From NCBI GenBank assembly GCA_002812745.2, contig NCSJ02000052.1:1-64000 (forward strand): a stretch of DNA of 64,000 nt, read 5' to 3'. This document shows, in pieces, positions 46,474 to 58,301 of the stretch. The DNA is from Scytalidium lignicola (Eukaryota > Ascomycota > Leotiomycetes). A program made the position numbers and the translations under genes. Numbering within the stretch: the first letter of the stretch is position 1; every line of letters starts with the position of its first letter. Under the pieces are notes generated by a model that was not told the DNA's origin, made no database searches, and worked only from the letters and a program-made list of their open reading frames with translations.

Positions 46474-49400
46474 TTACAAACCTTGAATTGCCTTTATTAT
46501 CACATTCAACCCTCTCTCTTCAATTTCTTTACCCATAGCCTCCTTAAGTATCCACGAAACATCACTCTGCATTCCAAGTGGAATATAGCACCCGCTTCTA
46601 GCCTTCTCTAAACTCTCCTTCAATCGACTTGTGTGCTCCCACTCGCGAGCAGCAACCTCGGCTCGATCTATGACTTTTGCGGGAATACCACACATAGCTG
46701 CGCAGTGCATACCAAAGCTTCCTTCTGCAACACCATCCTCGAGTTTATAGAGAAATGTTACACGGCGGTTATCATTATCAACCTGGATTTGCATCCGCTT
46801 GGGTGCGATCTCAGGATGTCCTGCGAATTCGGTCGCTATTGAGTGGTAGTGCGTTGCGAAGAAACCTGTGCAACCGATATGAGTTGCGACATGGTGTAAA
46901 ACCGCTTGGGCAACCGCAACTCCATCGTAGGAGCTAGTACCACGTCCAAGCTCATCGAGAATCACGAGTGAGCGAGGTGTAGCTTCGGAGAGTATTTTCT
47001 TGGTTTCAGAAAGCTCCACAAAGAAGGTACTCTGAGCAGCAAATATGTTATCATTTGCTCCTAGACGAGACATGATTCGATCTACGGGAGTTAGCCTTGC
47101 CGAAACACATGGCACATAGCATCCAAGTTGAGCCATAATCACGGCAATGCATGTCTGGTTCAGTTAGTAAGATGTTATATCTGCCTTCAATTAGAGAACG
47201 TACCATTCTTAACACTGTCGACTTTCCCGCAGCATTAGCACCAGTCAGCAGATTGATATTAGCTTCATCACCACCAAGTTTGACATCATTGGGAATGAAG
47301 TCAGTCACATTTGGTAGCATGCATGGATGACGAAGTTCCTCAAATTCGATGGTGCTCCTTTCTCCATCGATGAAAATCGGTCTACAACTAGGCTCTCCTA
47401 AAGATGCCGATGCAGCAGCAAGACTAACTAGACAATCGAGCTGAGCAATGACTTTGACAGCCTGGAGCCAAATATCGTAATCTTTATCGAAGCGGAGATA
47501 GAATCTTCCTGCAACCTCTTTCACAACCTGGCCGTGAGTTTCCTGGGCTTCTGCGAGGTCCCGAACAAGTCGTTTTAGTTCTGGAAAATAGTAGCGCTTG
47601 ACGCCCTTCGCAGATGATACGATATTCCAGTCCTTCGGGACTTTGATAGCGGCTGGAACCTCAAGCTGATAGACCTCCTTCCCAACAGCTTTGTATATGA
47701 TGTTCTTTGATTTGAGTTCTCGACGTTTCTCTTGTAACAAGCGTTCCAACTCGCCCTCAATCTCCTCAATGCGGTCTTGACTTGAGTCAAAATTTTCTTC
47801 AACACCACGTTCTGGAATAAGTATCTTGAGATCTTTGGCCTTTTGTCGATCAAAAGCACTCTCCCACCAAGTTAGAGGTTTCTTAAGGTCTGGCATGGAT
47901 GAAATAAGACGATCTACAATGCTTGCACCACCTCCAAAGGCACCAAGAAGACTCATAGTATACTCAATCTGTTCAAATCCCTCAAGCACTCTGACGAAAT
48001 CTTCAGCTCGGCACACGCCCGCATGGATTCGAGAGATTAACCGTTCCAAATCAGGCATTCTCGTCATAGAAGCAGTAAACTGTCCCATCATATTATGATC
48101 CGCGATCAACATGTCAACAGCATCCAAGCGTTCATTAATCTTTTTTGCATCAGCTAGTGGATGGCACACCCACTGTCGGAACATCCGCTTCCCAAATGGT
48201 GTTGTACATCGGTTGAGTAACGTGAACAGAGTGCCATCTGTACCTCCATCAAAGCTGTTGGCGAAGACCTCCAAGTTGATCAGGGTTTGTCCATCCAGCA
48301 CTAGAGTGGTGGCTTTCTGGATTGGGTCGTACCACGAGAAATTTCCTTGGGTTAGGAGATCGCGCTCAATCTTTAGTGTTCTAAGATACTGTACCAATGC
48401 CCCAAAAGCGGACATGAGAAACTCCTTTGGTCTTGCGCTCTCAAGTATCTCCGGCCACACTTCGTTGTCGCCAGCCTCCTCTGAAATAAAATAACCACTG
48501 CAATCAAGTTCTCGCCTTGTTATGTCTGCTCCCCAAAATTCTTTTCCAGTTTTTAGATAGTTCCAAATTGTTGTTGGCGAAGTATTATTCTTCAAGATCC
48601 GTAGAGCCTTCGTGGAGATACATGACTTTTCTAGCAAGAGTTCTTGAGGCCTTGTTTGAGCCACAAAGGTCTCAAATTTGGTCAGGTCTGCATCGTCAAT
48701 GAATTCAGATAGAAAGAATTGACCCGTTGCGGCATCAATCATCGCAATTCCAAAAGCAGGTAATTCATCCATTGTGGATTCCTTAATAGCAACGCAATAT
48801 GTCGCCATATCATCTTGCAACATACTTCCCTCTACGAGGGTTCCACCCGTTAAGACGCATGCTAATTCTCGACGAATGATCTTATCGGGTTTAGCCTTTG
48901 AAGCACTACCATTATCCTCACGCTCTCGCATCTCTTTGCCAAGGGCTGATTCACATTGATCTACTCGAGCAATTTTGTACCCTTTCGCAACGAATTGATT
49001 TGCCCAGTGGTTTAAAGAAGACTCGGGCACCCCAACCATCCTCATATTAACTCGATCAGTGAGTTTAAGGTCGAACAGCTGGTGCCCAATTGTCGCATCG
49101 TTCTCATAAAGCTCGTAAAACTTGCCTTTCTTAAAGAACACGATGGTATCCCAGAACTTCTGCTTGATCTCCCAATATTGCTTTTCAAATGCAGAAAAAT
49201 TGGCCCATGCCATAGGTGGGATGTATACAGTCCTTGGATCGTAGTCTGGGTCACCAACGGGATTACGGTCCATATCCGCAAGATTAGCTAGCCAAGGATA
49301 CCGTTGTTCAGGCTCACTTTTATGAGCCTTTTCTTTTGGTTTTGGTTTAGTTGATGTAGCTTTCTTGATAGCAACAACCGGTGTCCTTTGCTGAGGTTGG

Positions 49401-50323
49401 ACATTCTCAGGATCATATTTCCATTGTTGGGCTGTTGAGCCACTGGGTAAATTCTCATAATCCATAGGATCATCAACAGGCGGTGGTGGTGGTGGTGAAG
49501 ACATGTTCGACCGCTTCCTCGATTTTACTATGGATGTAGGTCGCTTTCTCTTTCTAGACTGTGGCGTAGCATCGGAATCGTCATCGACGATAAAGTCCTC
49601 CATATCGTCTATAGGATATGAGCACGGTCAATAAAACTATGAGTTAATACATACCGTCATCTTCTTCACCAGCACCATCCAGGCCACCAATAAACGTGTC
49701 CTCATCATCTTCGTCATCATCTAGTACCTTTCGTCGAGACTTGCCTCGACTTTTAGAATAAATTCCAGCAGGGTCGAAAGAGTCGTCATCGGAGGATTCA
49801 GCATAATTTACTCTGGTCTTGGTCTAATTGGGTAGTAATTATTAATAAATGCATTTGTTTTAAACTTTTAGACGGTTACCTTTCGTGAAGGACTGCTGCC
49901 AACAACTAGAGCTCTGTGGTGTTCCACTTCCTTGTTACAGATTTCAGCACTCGTTATAGGCACTGGTAGAGCATCATGGCATACTTCTCTAGGGACACCC
50001 CCATTCTCATTCTCTTGGGAACTAGATGGACCTAATGGATCACTACTCGGGACCGGTGTAACAATTGACGTAGAGGGCTTTTTGAATGATGGTTTCTTGA
50101 TGCTATCGGGGTCATTTGATCTAGCTGGTTCTTTGACACTATTCACGGCAGTGTTGGCCTTCAAGATGCCATTCGTTGTTTTCGGACTCGCATTGGATGC
50201 AGCTTTTGAAAAGAAACCTAAAATCGAAGACTGGCCTTTGTTTGAAGCAATACTCGAATTCTGCTTCTTCAATGGTGGAGGGCGCACAGGAGTGGAGTCC
50301 AATTTGTTGCTGTCTTTCGCCAT
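46474..50323 (-). CDS. MSH6: DNA mismatch repair protein Msh6
   Basis: Exons on the minus strand are 50323-49880, 49823-49655, 49608-47204 and 47154-46474, giving 1232 aa. Msh6 pairs with Msh2 (MutS-alpha) to bind base mismatches and small loops. The N-terminus carries a canonical PCNA-interacting motif, QSSILGFF (residues 31-38), then a disordered acidic/basic region. The mismatch-binding domain has the Phe-x-Glu motif in KKGKFYELYEND. Connector, lever and clamp regions follow. The ATPase has Walker A GANAAGKST, then IMAQLGCYVP after the 49-bp intron, and Walker B VILDELGRGTS followed by FFATHYHS. Three introns of 56, 46 and 49 bp restore the conserved frame. The reading frame is intact, so mismatch repair should be functional. 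Confidence 0.97.
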
Positions 50324-51107
50324 TTTCCAGCTATATAAATACGGAACAGAATCTCGAGTACAATAAATTAAGAATAAAATTTCATCTTGAAAGGGAGCAG
50401 AGGGAGATTGCTTTGAGACGGGAGGAGAGGAATAGGAGGAGGGAGACGCGACTTTCTGGGGTACTCGTCTAGCGCGTTCATATCGCGTAAAGGGGTTATT
50501 TATCTCCAAAAAGGCTGACAAGGCTGACAAGGCTACCACCTCCTTACCAAACAATGGAGATAAGAGAATTTTGTTCACNTTTTTATTCCATCTTGATGTA
50601 TTTAGAACGTACATTATACCATTATACTTCCATTTTTTGTTTTATAGCTTCTAAAGACAGTTTTGATTAATAAATCAAGTTCAATTGAAGGCAACCTCAA
50701 AAAGAACTGAACAAATAGCAGAGTTGAGGATACCCAAAAAAAAGGTTCTAATATATTAGTTTGAAAGAGTTACTGGATGGTATAAAGTTTCAGGAGTCGC
50801 AATGGTACGAGGCAGCTCATATACAGAATCTGAAATAGCTCCCCCTATCTCTAGAACGGTTGATAGGAGCGAGATAACATAGGTCATCCAGCTTTAGCTT
50901 TTTGCATTTCTAAAAACTCATGGAGTCTAAAGCCAAGCTTTAATATCACATTGCGCTATGAAGAGCTTAAACAGCTTGAATAAGACTCAGTTGACAGATT
51001 GTTAAGATACATTATTCCAATTTCAGGCGTTACTAGAATCCTTAAGTGGTATCACTGTTACACAATATATAAGCTAGTATCCATATCCAAGACAGAGCAA
51101 CATCGAC
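50324..51107. other. intergenic, nothing recognised
   Basis: About 780 bp, with a TATATAAA sequence just upstream of MSH6 on the plus-strand reading and an isolated N at 50579. A GA-rich stretch lies near 50395-50450. No gene is seen. Confidence 0.5.
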
Positions 51108-52308
51108 TCACAGCTCAGTCTTACTCGTAAGTTGTCTATCTTCGATTTGCATCTTAGCTGGAGGAAGAGCAGCGAAATACCCTTCAAGATCCATCCATTC
51201 TCCAACGAAAGCAGTGAATATCTTCGACCAGTCCTCTACTGTAGGCATATCCAAATGCTCTCCATCATCCGTCATCCGATGCCACACCGCAGGGAAAGGA
51301 CTTGGTATTATATGAAGAACCTCTACACCACGAGCCATGAAAGGTACATGATCATCCTGTACCATCCATGCTGAATTAAACGTATCGTCGTTTTTATTTG
51401 ACTCTGGTAGGAATGGAGTAGACGGTTTCGACTGGAGAAGGGATAGCGATCGTAAGCGTAACTCGATATCTGCCAAATGCTGGTATGCCCAATGCGTCGT
51501 TTTGAAGTAGGATGGAACACGAGGGTATGCTGAACCTAAAAGATCTAGAAGAAGGAAAAGAGAAATAGAACTTAAGGCTGTACGATAAGTAGACAGAACT
51601 GGATGTTTGGTTGTTTCCCATGTCTCAGCCAGTGACCTAAAAAATTAGAACGTGTATGTCAAATTGATTTAAGGTATAGTACCTAGCTCCATATAGGGAA
51701 TCGGTATTTGTCCAGGACACGAATGCCTCTTCTCCGTCTAGGAAAATCATCTGAATTCCTTTCTCCTCTTCTAAACCAGCAGAACCATCCTCTTCCATAG
51801 CAGCCCATTTTCGTGTCAGGGCCTCATCTACAGTTTTTGCCACATGCATAATCATCGCACAAGGGGCCGCGCTGTCTATTGCACCTATGAATCCGGTTGG
51901 AGTAAGCTTGCTATCGAAGTGAGCTACTAGAGCCAATCTCCCAACACTTCCTGGCTGCGCCCAAGGCGGATCTCGAGTAATAATTATGTTTGAAAAAGGC
52001 ACCTGTTTATTTCCTGTTGCTGGAGTTGTGGAGGTCGAGTTTTGGAACTCAATCTTCCATTTTGGAAGGTGGGTAGTAAAGAAGTCGACGAAGTGTCGCT
52101 GCACAGCTTCTGACCCCGGAGTACCTGGTACTCTAGGAATTAGAATGGGCGCAAGTAGTGCGCCGGTCTTGATATGAAAATCTGCGCCGCCGGAAGGGAT
52201 GTTTTTGAGAGTTTCTTCTGACAATGGTGTATATGCATTAACGCTGAGAGCAAATACACAGTAGAAAAGCGCAAACAGCGCCTTCAGAAAACGCCATTCT
52301 TGAGGCAT
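51108..52308 (-). CDS. glutaminyl-peptide cyclotransferase-like M28 zinc enzyme
   Basis: Exons on the minus strand are 52308-51683 and 51636-51108, encoding 384 aa with a 46-bp intron. Glutaminyl cyclases convert N-terminal Gln to pyroglutamate using a single zinc in an aminopeptidase (M28) fold. An N-terminal signal peptide is visible (LKALFALFYCVFALSVNAY), so secretion or residence in the secretory pathway is likely. Conserved metal-site and active-site stretches are LVAHFDSK (Asp ligand), MIFLDGEEAF (Glu region) and DDHVPFMARGVEVLHIIP (His ligand). The SLYGAR/SLAETWE join across the intron matches the family. Length is normal. An aminopeptidase role cannot be excluded, but the DGEEAF and DDHVPF spellings favour the cyclotransferase branch. 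Confidence 0.92.
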
Positions 52309-52718
52309 GGCTCCAATTTCAAGGCAAGAGAGCCTTAATTCTGACTATCATAGCCTCCGCATAATCGTGGTAGACGACGCTCCTATGGCTGAAGACTGTT
52401 TTGCTCGCGTGGGAGTCTGACTGTCTGGCATCTGGCAAGGCCACATTACTCGTACTTCTTAACCCCGAGGTTTACATGGGATAAGTATGTGGGCCCGATA
52501 CGGCTAGCGCATCAATGACTAAACAGCTTTTTGCTTTTTTAAACCCTTTTCAACCCTCCAATATCAAAAAACTTATCTCTCGGTTAAATTCAGAGGCTCA
52601 ATTAGATCCAAGGGAGTTGTACCAATTTAAGGCAGCCTTTTGTAGACTAGGAATGCCCTTTGGGAAAACTTATTACCCTTCTCCTCACCCCTGAACTCTG
52701 CTACACGTGATCAAAACG
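52309..52718. other. divergent promoter region
   Basis: 410 bp between the cyclotransferase start (minus) and the mitochondrial-protein start (plus). No distinct element is seen. Confidence 0.45.
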
Positions 52719-53661
52719 ATGCTTCTATACCGAAGCTCCCCTCGGAAGTTCTTCACGCCAAATCAGTTGGTTTCATCTGTCCAAAAGGCTCAGCCAATAC
52801 GTGCTCTTAGGGCTCCACGTTACTACAGATCCGCATCGATATCGGCAGCTCAAAGTTATGCTGGTAAAAAGTTTGGTGAGTTAGTTTGATTACAGGAGGT
52901 AGCTTGAATTACTGATATATCAAAGCATACCCCGAGAGATTACTTGTCTACCATGCTGGAACAGGAAAGACAGTTTTTATAGGCTGTCTGAAAGTTACCA
53001 CAATATTCGTCTTTTCATTCTTTGGTCTGGTTGTCGCCCCAGCCCATTGGTACTCAGATGATGAACCTTCATGGGTTCCCGGCGCAGGTATGCTATATTT
53101 TCCCATACTTGTTCATGTCATTGATAATTTTTACTGCCCTTATTTTAATTATCCTATCCCATCATCGTTTATCTGATGATGTGGAAGCTTTGTCTTTTAT
53201 AACCCACCTCAAAACCAGAACCTAACTTGTTCCAAGTCGTCCTTTCCGGAATAGTTCCAATGCTCTTTGTTGCTTATACGTCAAGCTCTTTTGTAACGTA
53301 TATCCATCTTCGGCTTCCACAATTTGCTAGATACTCCAGGGATATGTTGATGAGATATTCCAAGAATCTTCCCAAAGATGCAGATATTGACATTACTACC
53401 ATGAACTTCATCGGGAAGCCACGTATGAATAAAATGAAAGTTGGAGAGCTGTATCCTGTCAAAGAGCGGTTTGGACTCGCAAATTATGCAAGAGATACAA
53501 GGGAGGCCAATACTAAGCGGCCATGGTGGTTGGGGAAAGCGGTGAGGCTTTTTAGCATCAACGGTAGTCCAGGAAGGATCCGAGAAAAGGGAGTTTGGGA
53601 GAATATAGCCACCTCGATCAACAAACGACAGCCCTCACAATCAGACAGAAAGAACATATGA
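52719..53661 (+). CDS. conserved fungal mitochondrial membrane protein (TMEM70/186/223-like)
   Basis: Exons 52719-52875, 52926-53087 and 53237-53661 give 247 aa. The first 40 residues are basic and Ser-rich with no acids, as in a mitochondrial presequence. AYPERLLVYHAGTGKTVFIGCLKVTTIFVFS starts a conserved core with two membrane-spanning segments (about residues 71-95 and 110-130) separated by a short DDEPSW loop. A soluble tail includes MNFIGKPRMNKMKVGELYPVKERFGLANY. The two-helix hairpin after a YxAGxGK motif resembles the TMEM70/TMEM186/TMEM223 inner-membrane assembly-factor group. That link is by pattern only and the function is unassigned. ATG 52719 is the first Met of the frame (a GTG lies upstream). 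The second intron (149 bp) is long for this locus. Confidence 0.85.
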
Positions 53662-55998
53662 AATGAATTAGGCCTTATTATCACTCCAACAATAACGTTT
53701 TATTGAACGTAAGGGAAGAAATAGCTGGCGAGAGCTATCTACTCACAACTCCATACCTGATCGGCCCCATTACAGCTCCCAGCAAGATCGCTGCTGGAGC
53801 ATTTATACCGAACTAACGACTACCAACATAACTGGCAGCAGTTACCATTATGCACCATGGGTCATCAGGAAGACTCCTTCCTACCTGGAATACCTCGTCA
53901 AATGAATCCCAATTTTGCGAAGCCTATACACAGCCTTGTATACCAGTCTTACGGCTACAGCATTGATACCTCGTAGCGCACTCTTAACCCAATGTTGTCC
54001 CCTAATGGCAATCTATATTCCCATGGTTCCATGGACTGTTACGATCACCGTTAGAACGGCTCCTGCAACAGCATTATATAAATGCTGCGGTGAGGCCTCC
54101 GAAGTAGACCGCAAAATTGAAGTTTGGCCGAGGAAATGCTTGAATGATGACGAAACCAATTAAGAATTTACGAGGAAACACCCAGCCTTCCGACACAACA
54201 TATTCACGTAGGAGCGGGATAACGGCTTGTCCACCAGCGAATATAATTGTTCAGGCTAGGAACATATTTGCAAAGAACTGGAAAAGAAGTGGCAGATCCC
54301 TCAGCGTTTCACGAATAACCAGCTACCTAGAGTTTGAGAGCCTTCTCACCGTGTTTAGCTTTCAGAAAGGGTATAGAACGTATTATCAGCGCCCTTGAGA
54401 TTCTCATGGTTCTAGCAAGTGTTTTCAATGTCGTTCAAATTTGTTATAAAATCAACAGAAATTCAACTGCTTTGATGAACTATGACAACAGCGATATACT
54501 TATCAAGCTTTGGGTTGGACTCGCAATGGTCGAACATTCTTCTCTTGATCAAACTGGCTTCACAAGTGTGTTGGAGAGCCTAGTTACTCTATCAAATTAC
54601 ACTTTCGTAGTTCAAGACAAGGGATAAATTAGTGTGAAACCCTGAGAGTAATTTAGTTTTCGTTATTTTCTCCTAGCTCACAGCCGTATTTACTATCTGT
54701 CATCTTGCTTGTCTGTTTGCATCATTATCGTTTGTTGACTGACTAAAGGGAGCTTCTTGCGGACTGCGTATTTGACTAGTGTTCTTAATGTTAAGTCTTC
54801 GTTGCATTTTATCACTTTTACACCCCCTGGAACTTAAAGATTTCATACGAAGATTCACCCAAGGGTGAAGTTCAACCAAAATCGCACAGTAACCTTATAT
54901 ACCTAAATAAGCAAGTTTTATGAACGGCCGAAAACAGGGGTTTGGAATACTGGTATTCGCATACGGCGCTTGCGTCTCCTTTACTCGGTATATCCACTCC
55001 CTCGCCAGTAGGTCGCCCCTAAAGTGTAATTCCCAGGAGCGTCTCTGCGGGGGGTATTTTTTTTCCTCTTCGATTCATTAATTTTTATATTTTTTTTATC
55101 ATTACCTTTGCGCTGTTATTTTAATTTATAGAATTTGTCAGTATTTGTATAAGTTCCTTCTTCGCAAACGGAACGCGTACGTAGAACGCGTAGGTGTCAC
55201 GCCCCTTTTCCGAGCCCCCCCTAGGGCCAACGATTGTTTTGTAGAAGCGTTGCATAATAGACTTTCCCTAAAATCCATGTGATATGGAAGAAATGAACTA
55301 GCCAAGTTTTCGATATCCTTTACTCTGTGATGCGAAGTACGCAAACTTTCGCTCTCTTGAATTAGACTTAATTAAGCCCCTTAAGTAGATGCCCAGGCAA
55401 GTTAAGCAATCTTATTCTGACATAAACGTCTCGTAACTCCTATCTAAATTATTTACAGGCTACCCGAAATGTTAAAGACTTTTGCCGCCGAAAGATGCTT
55501 CAATACTACAGTAGCAGCGTTCCAAATCAAAAGCCAATACCAACATTATCGTCTGGTTTACTTCGCACAAGTTCGAATACTTCTCTGTCTGTGTTGTACA
55601 CCTCAAAGGTCTGTTTTCACTACATACAAGTGCGAAGAGATTTGGGTTAATAGAAGATGTTCACTAGGTTGATCGATCGAAAGCGATTATGTGTCGATGA
55701 GGGACACGGTTTATCAGTTGTGGGTTGACTCAGTTAAGACAAATGCATGTATTATTATTTTGATTTAACTTTTAACTATTATAGTTGTTGAGGTTGGTAA
55801 ATTCAGTTTGGCCAAATTTGCTGTAAATTCCGGGTTCTCAGTAGACTGAGTATTCAGCTTGAGGTAGGACTATGCAATTTGGTGCATTATGAAAAAGTAA
55901 TAAGTCATAACTTATATATTCCGTGTTCGAATTCAAATAAATGCATATATACAGAGCAGAAGGTAGCTAGGAGAACATGAGAGGAAAAGGAGAAAGGT
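53662..55998. other. degenerate intergenic block with gene relics
   Basis: About 2.3 kb without an intact gene. The left third contains the chromate-transporter relic described separately. A plus-strand open frame at 54334-54627 has protein-like composition but no clear identity. The remainder (54.6-56.0 kb) is AT-rich and shows nothing recognisable. Confidence 0.55.
53735..54318 (-). pseudogene. relic of a chromate (CHR/ChrA family) ion transporter, C-terminal half
   Basis: Translating the minus strand with frame changes recovers FAGGQAVIPLLREYVVSEGW, then FLIGFVIIQAFPRPNFNFAVY, then a damaged later part with VKSALRGINAVAVRLVYKAVYRL, DDPWCIMVTAASYVGS and NAPAAILLGAVMGPIRYGVV. These are the hallmark motifs of the second CHR domain. 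In-frame stops occur at 54251-54253 and 54074-54076, with further TAG/TGA codons and frameshifts downstream. The first CHR domain is missing upstream. CHR proteins export chromate and, in some members, move sulfate. It is clearly dead. The PRPNFNF spelling replaces the family PGPNFN, another sign of decay. Confidence 0.85.
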
Positions 55999-57240
55999 CT
56001 ATTGAGCAGCTTTTACGGCAAGATCCTCTGTTCTAGACTTGCTCTGAGAATCAAAGAATGGTGCCTCGCCAACACTGACAGTCCGGACACCGTATCTCTC
56101 TCCAATTGCACTGTAGTCAAAAGTAGCAGTGTGGAAGGTCGAGCGGTTATCCCAAATAGCTTAGAAATTTGTGTTAGAAGGTGTGTATTCCTAAGAGTCT
56201 ATATATGAGAAAGGAGTACGGGGACATCTTACCAATATCATTTGTGTTCTTCCACTTGAACCTGACCTGCAGATCATGGTTCTCAACCAGCAATCTCAAG
56301 AACCAGTCCAGTAACGCTTTACTCTCAGGCTCGGCCAGCTCGTTGATATATCCGACATGGCCACCGATAGGGAAGATACTCTTCCAGCCGGTAACAGGGT
56401 TTGTCCTGACAACAGGGTGAACAGCCTTCAACTCCCCTCCAACATTTTCTGGGGCACCTCTTGGCTGATCATACAGTTTGAATCCACCCTTCTCAGCGGC
56501 GGAAATAAAGCCTGGTTGCTCAAAGGTTGCAGTCAATCCCTCTAGGAACTTTTGGTATGGCTCCGAGATTCGGTCGTAGATCTCATATCCAGATGCCCAG
56601 AGGGTGTCACCTCCAGTTTTCGGTAAATTAACGAGACGGAGTGATGAGTAGTCAGCAGGCTTCTTCTCAAAAGCGATATCACTGTGCCATTGGCCCGAGT
56701 TCTGCTTCTTCGTGAACTGTTGTGGATAGACTCGCTTGTTCAACTCGCTATCAATGGTGGAGATCTCTGGGTCAGTGACCTTGTAACCTTCGCGTTCTGG
56801 ATTGAGGATGGGATGGATATGGAGGCCGGATGTGGCTGGTTTTCCTGAGAGAAGGCCAATTCTTTGAATGAGCTCCTTCTGGAGATCAGCTGTGAGATCG
56901 TCTTGAGCACGGAAGAAGACAACGCCTCTTTGTGAAACTAGATGATATGATGAGCTTGATATTCATTTTTAAATTGGATATGAATGAGAGAAGCTGGTAT
57001 CTTACTTGTGAGAGCCAACTCCCGTAGCAACTCGTCCGAGTTGGGAGCCTTCAACCAGTCTACCAGGTTGGCGTTTGTGTACTCTCGTCCAATGACAGGA
57101 GTTAAGTCAAAGTGCTCATACTTATCCAAGGCCCCGGTTGACTTCAGCCACTCTTTGGTGGCAGCGAGGGTGGCCTTTTTGGCGTCGATAGAAGCCTGAA
57201 TGGCAGCTTCAGCTTGGACATCTGTGGCTGAGGGGGCCAT
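55999..57240 (-). CDS. TauD/TfdA-type alpha-ketoglutarate-dependent dioxygenase (sulfonate type)
   Basis: Exons on the minus strand are 57240-57006, 56937-56233 and 56159-55999, 366 aa from this start. These Fe(II) enzymes hydroxylate taurine or other sulfonates, releasing sulfite as a sulfur source; yeast Jlp1 is the model. The facial triad is visible: His and Asp of GQWHSD and the distal His of DNRSTFHTA, with the 2-oxoglutarate-binding Arg in GERYGVRTV. GVVFFRAQDDL and GLHIHPILN are also typical. The start at 57240 has a strong context (CACCATGGCC). An in-frame ATG at 57342 would add 34 residues rich in Ala/Pro and cross an N at 57253, so it is less certain. Introns are 68 and 73 bp. The arylsulfatase gene lies upstream on the same strand. 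Confidence 0.92.
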
Positions 57241-57342
57241 GGTGTAGTGGAANTGAGCTGCTGCAGCTGGAGCAGTCGGGGCAGTTGGGGCAGGTTGGAA
57301 GATCTGTGTTGCTGTCTTGAGCGAGAGAGAACTGGATATCAT

Positions 57343-58301
57343 GGAGAACTAAGGGGTGAATTCAGGCCTTAAGATATATATTGCTGGACTTTATAGCATG
57401 GATCTAAAAGAATCCGCCTCCAGCCAAGAACCATCGCATCATTTGGTCTTCTTCGTTGATATATCTCTACACGGAGTCCGGCACCGATACCAAGAGGTGA
57501 GTCGAGGCAGTACATATGATGGCGTTGTTCTGGTCTTCGCAGAGTCCATGAGTGTTGCTATCTGTGGAATTGCACCATGTGAGAGGTGGATGAGAAAGAA
57601 GGAGGGGAGGAGGGAGGGCATCCAAGATGGGGAGAGCACCGAGGGGTACGAGGGGCAGGAGGGGTGCCAACATGGCTGTAATTGCTTTAGGCATAACTCT
57701 ATTGGACACCCGCAGACATCAGCCACAACCCCAGAGGACAATCTCCAATGTTTGTCTGGGTATGCAGGTCCCTAGACATGTAGTGATCCCACCCCCACAT
57801 GACGCAATTAGGGGAGTGACTCGAGCGATAGTTGAGACTGTCTCCGTTGGTCTGTCCTGCTTAGGTAAGGAAGGGGTAGATGAGACAACTCACTTCTCAA
57901 CCTTGCTTGCTGTAGTTGACGCCATATTGGCCTTGGTTGTCCTCATCTAGGCAGCTTAGATGCTCTGACGAAGCTACACTTGAAGGCTCCGCGCTATTCG
58001 ACATTGGTTGATTCACAGTCCCTTGAACCGGTTCTTTCTTCCCCGTTAAAAATTTCCGGTTGGCAAAGTCTAGCCTGGTCTATTTGACGTCGTTTAGGTA
58101 CCAATATACATTGGTTCAGCTATTCTTTTCCAATATGGTAAACAACATGTGATAGATCCGGGTTTCCAGTGTAAATAATGATTCTATACCTCCGAACCGG
58201 AACCCCTGAAACGTAGCATTCTTGAAATAAGTCTTATATAGGAAAAACAGAGACTCAAATGACTTTTTGTTAATTTACTGCATNAAAAAAATTCCTAATC
58301 T
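57343..58301. other. intergenic between two same-strand sulfur genes
   Basis: About 960 bp containing the TauD upstream region and the arylsulfatase 3' region, with an isolated N at 58284-58285. Purine-rich stretches (57595-57665) create open frames that look like proteins but have no domain. No gene is supported. Confidence 0.5.
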
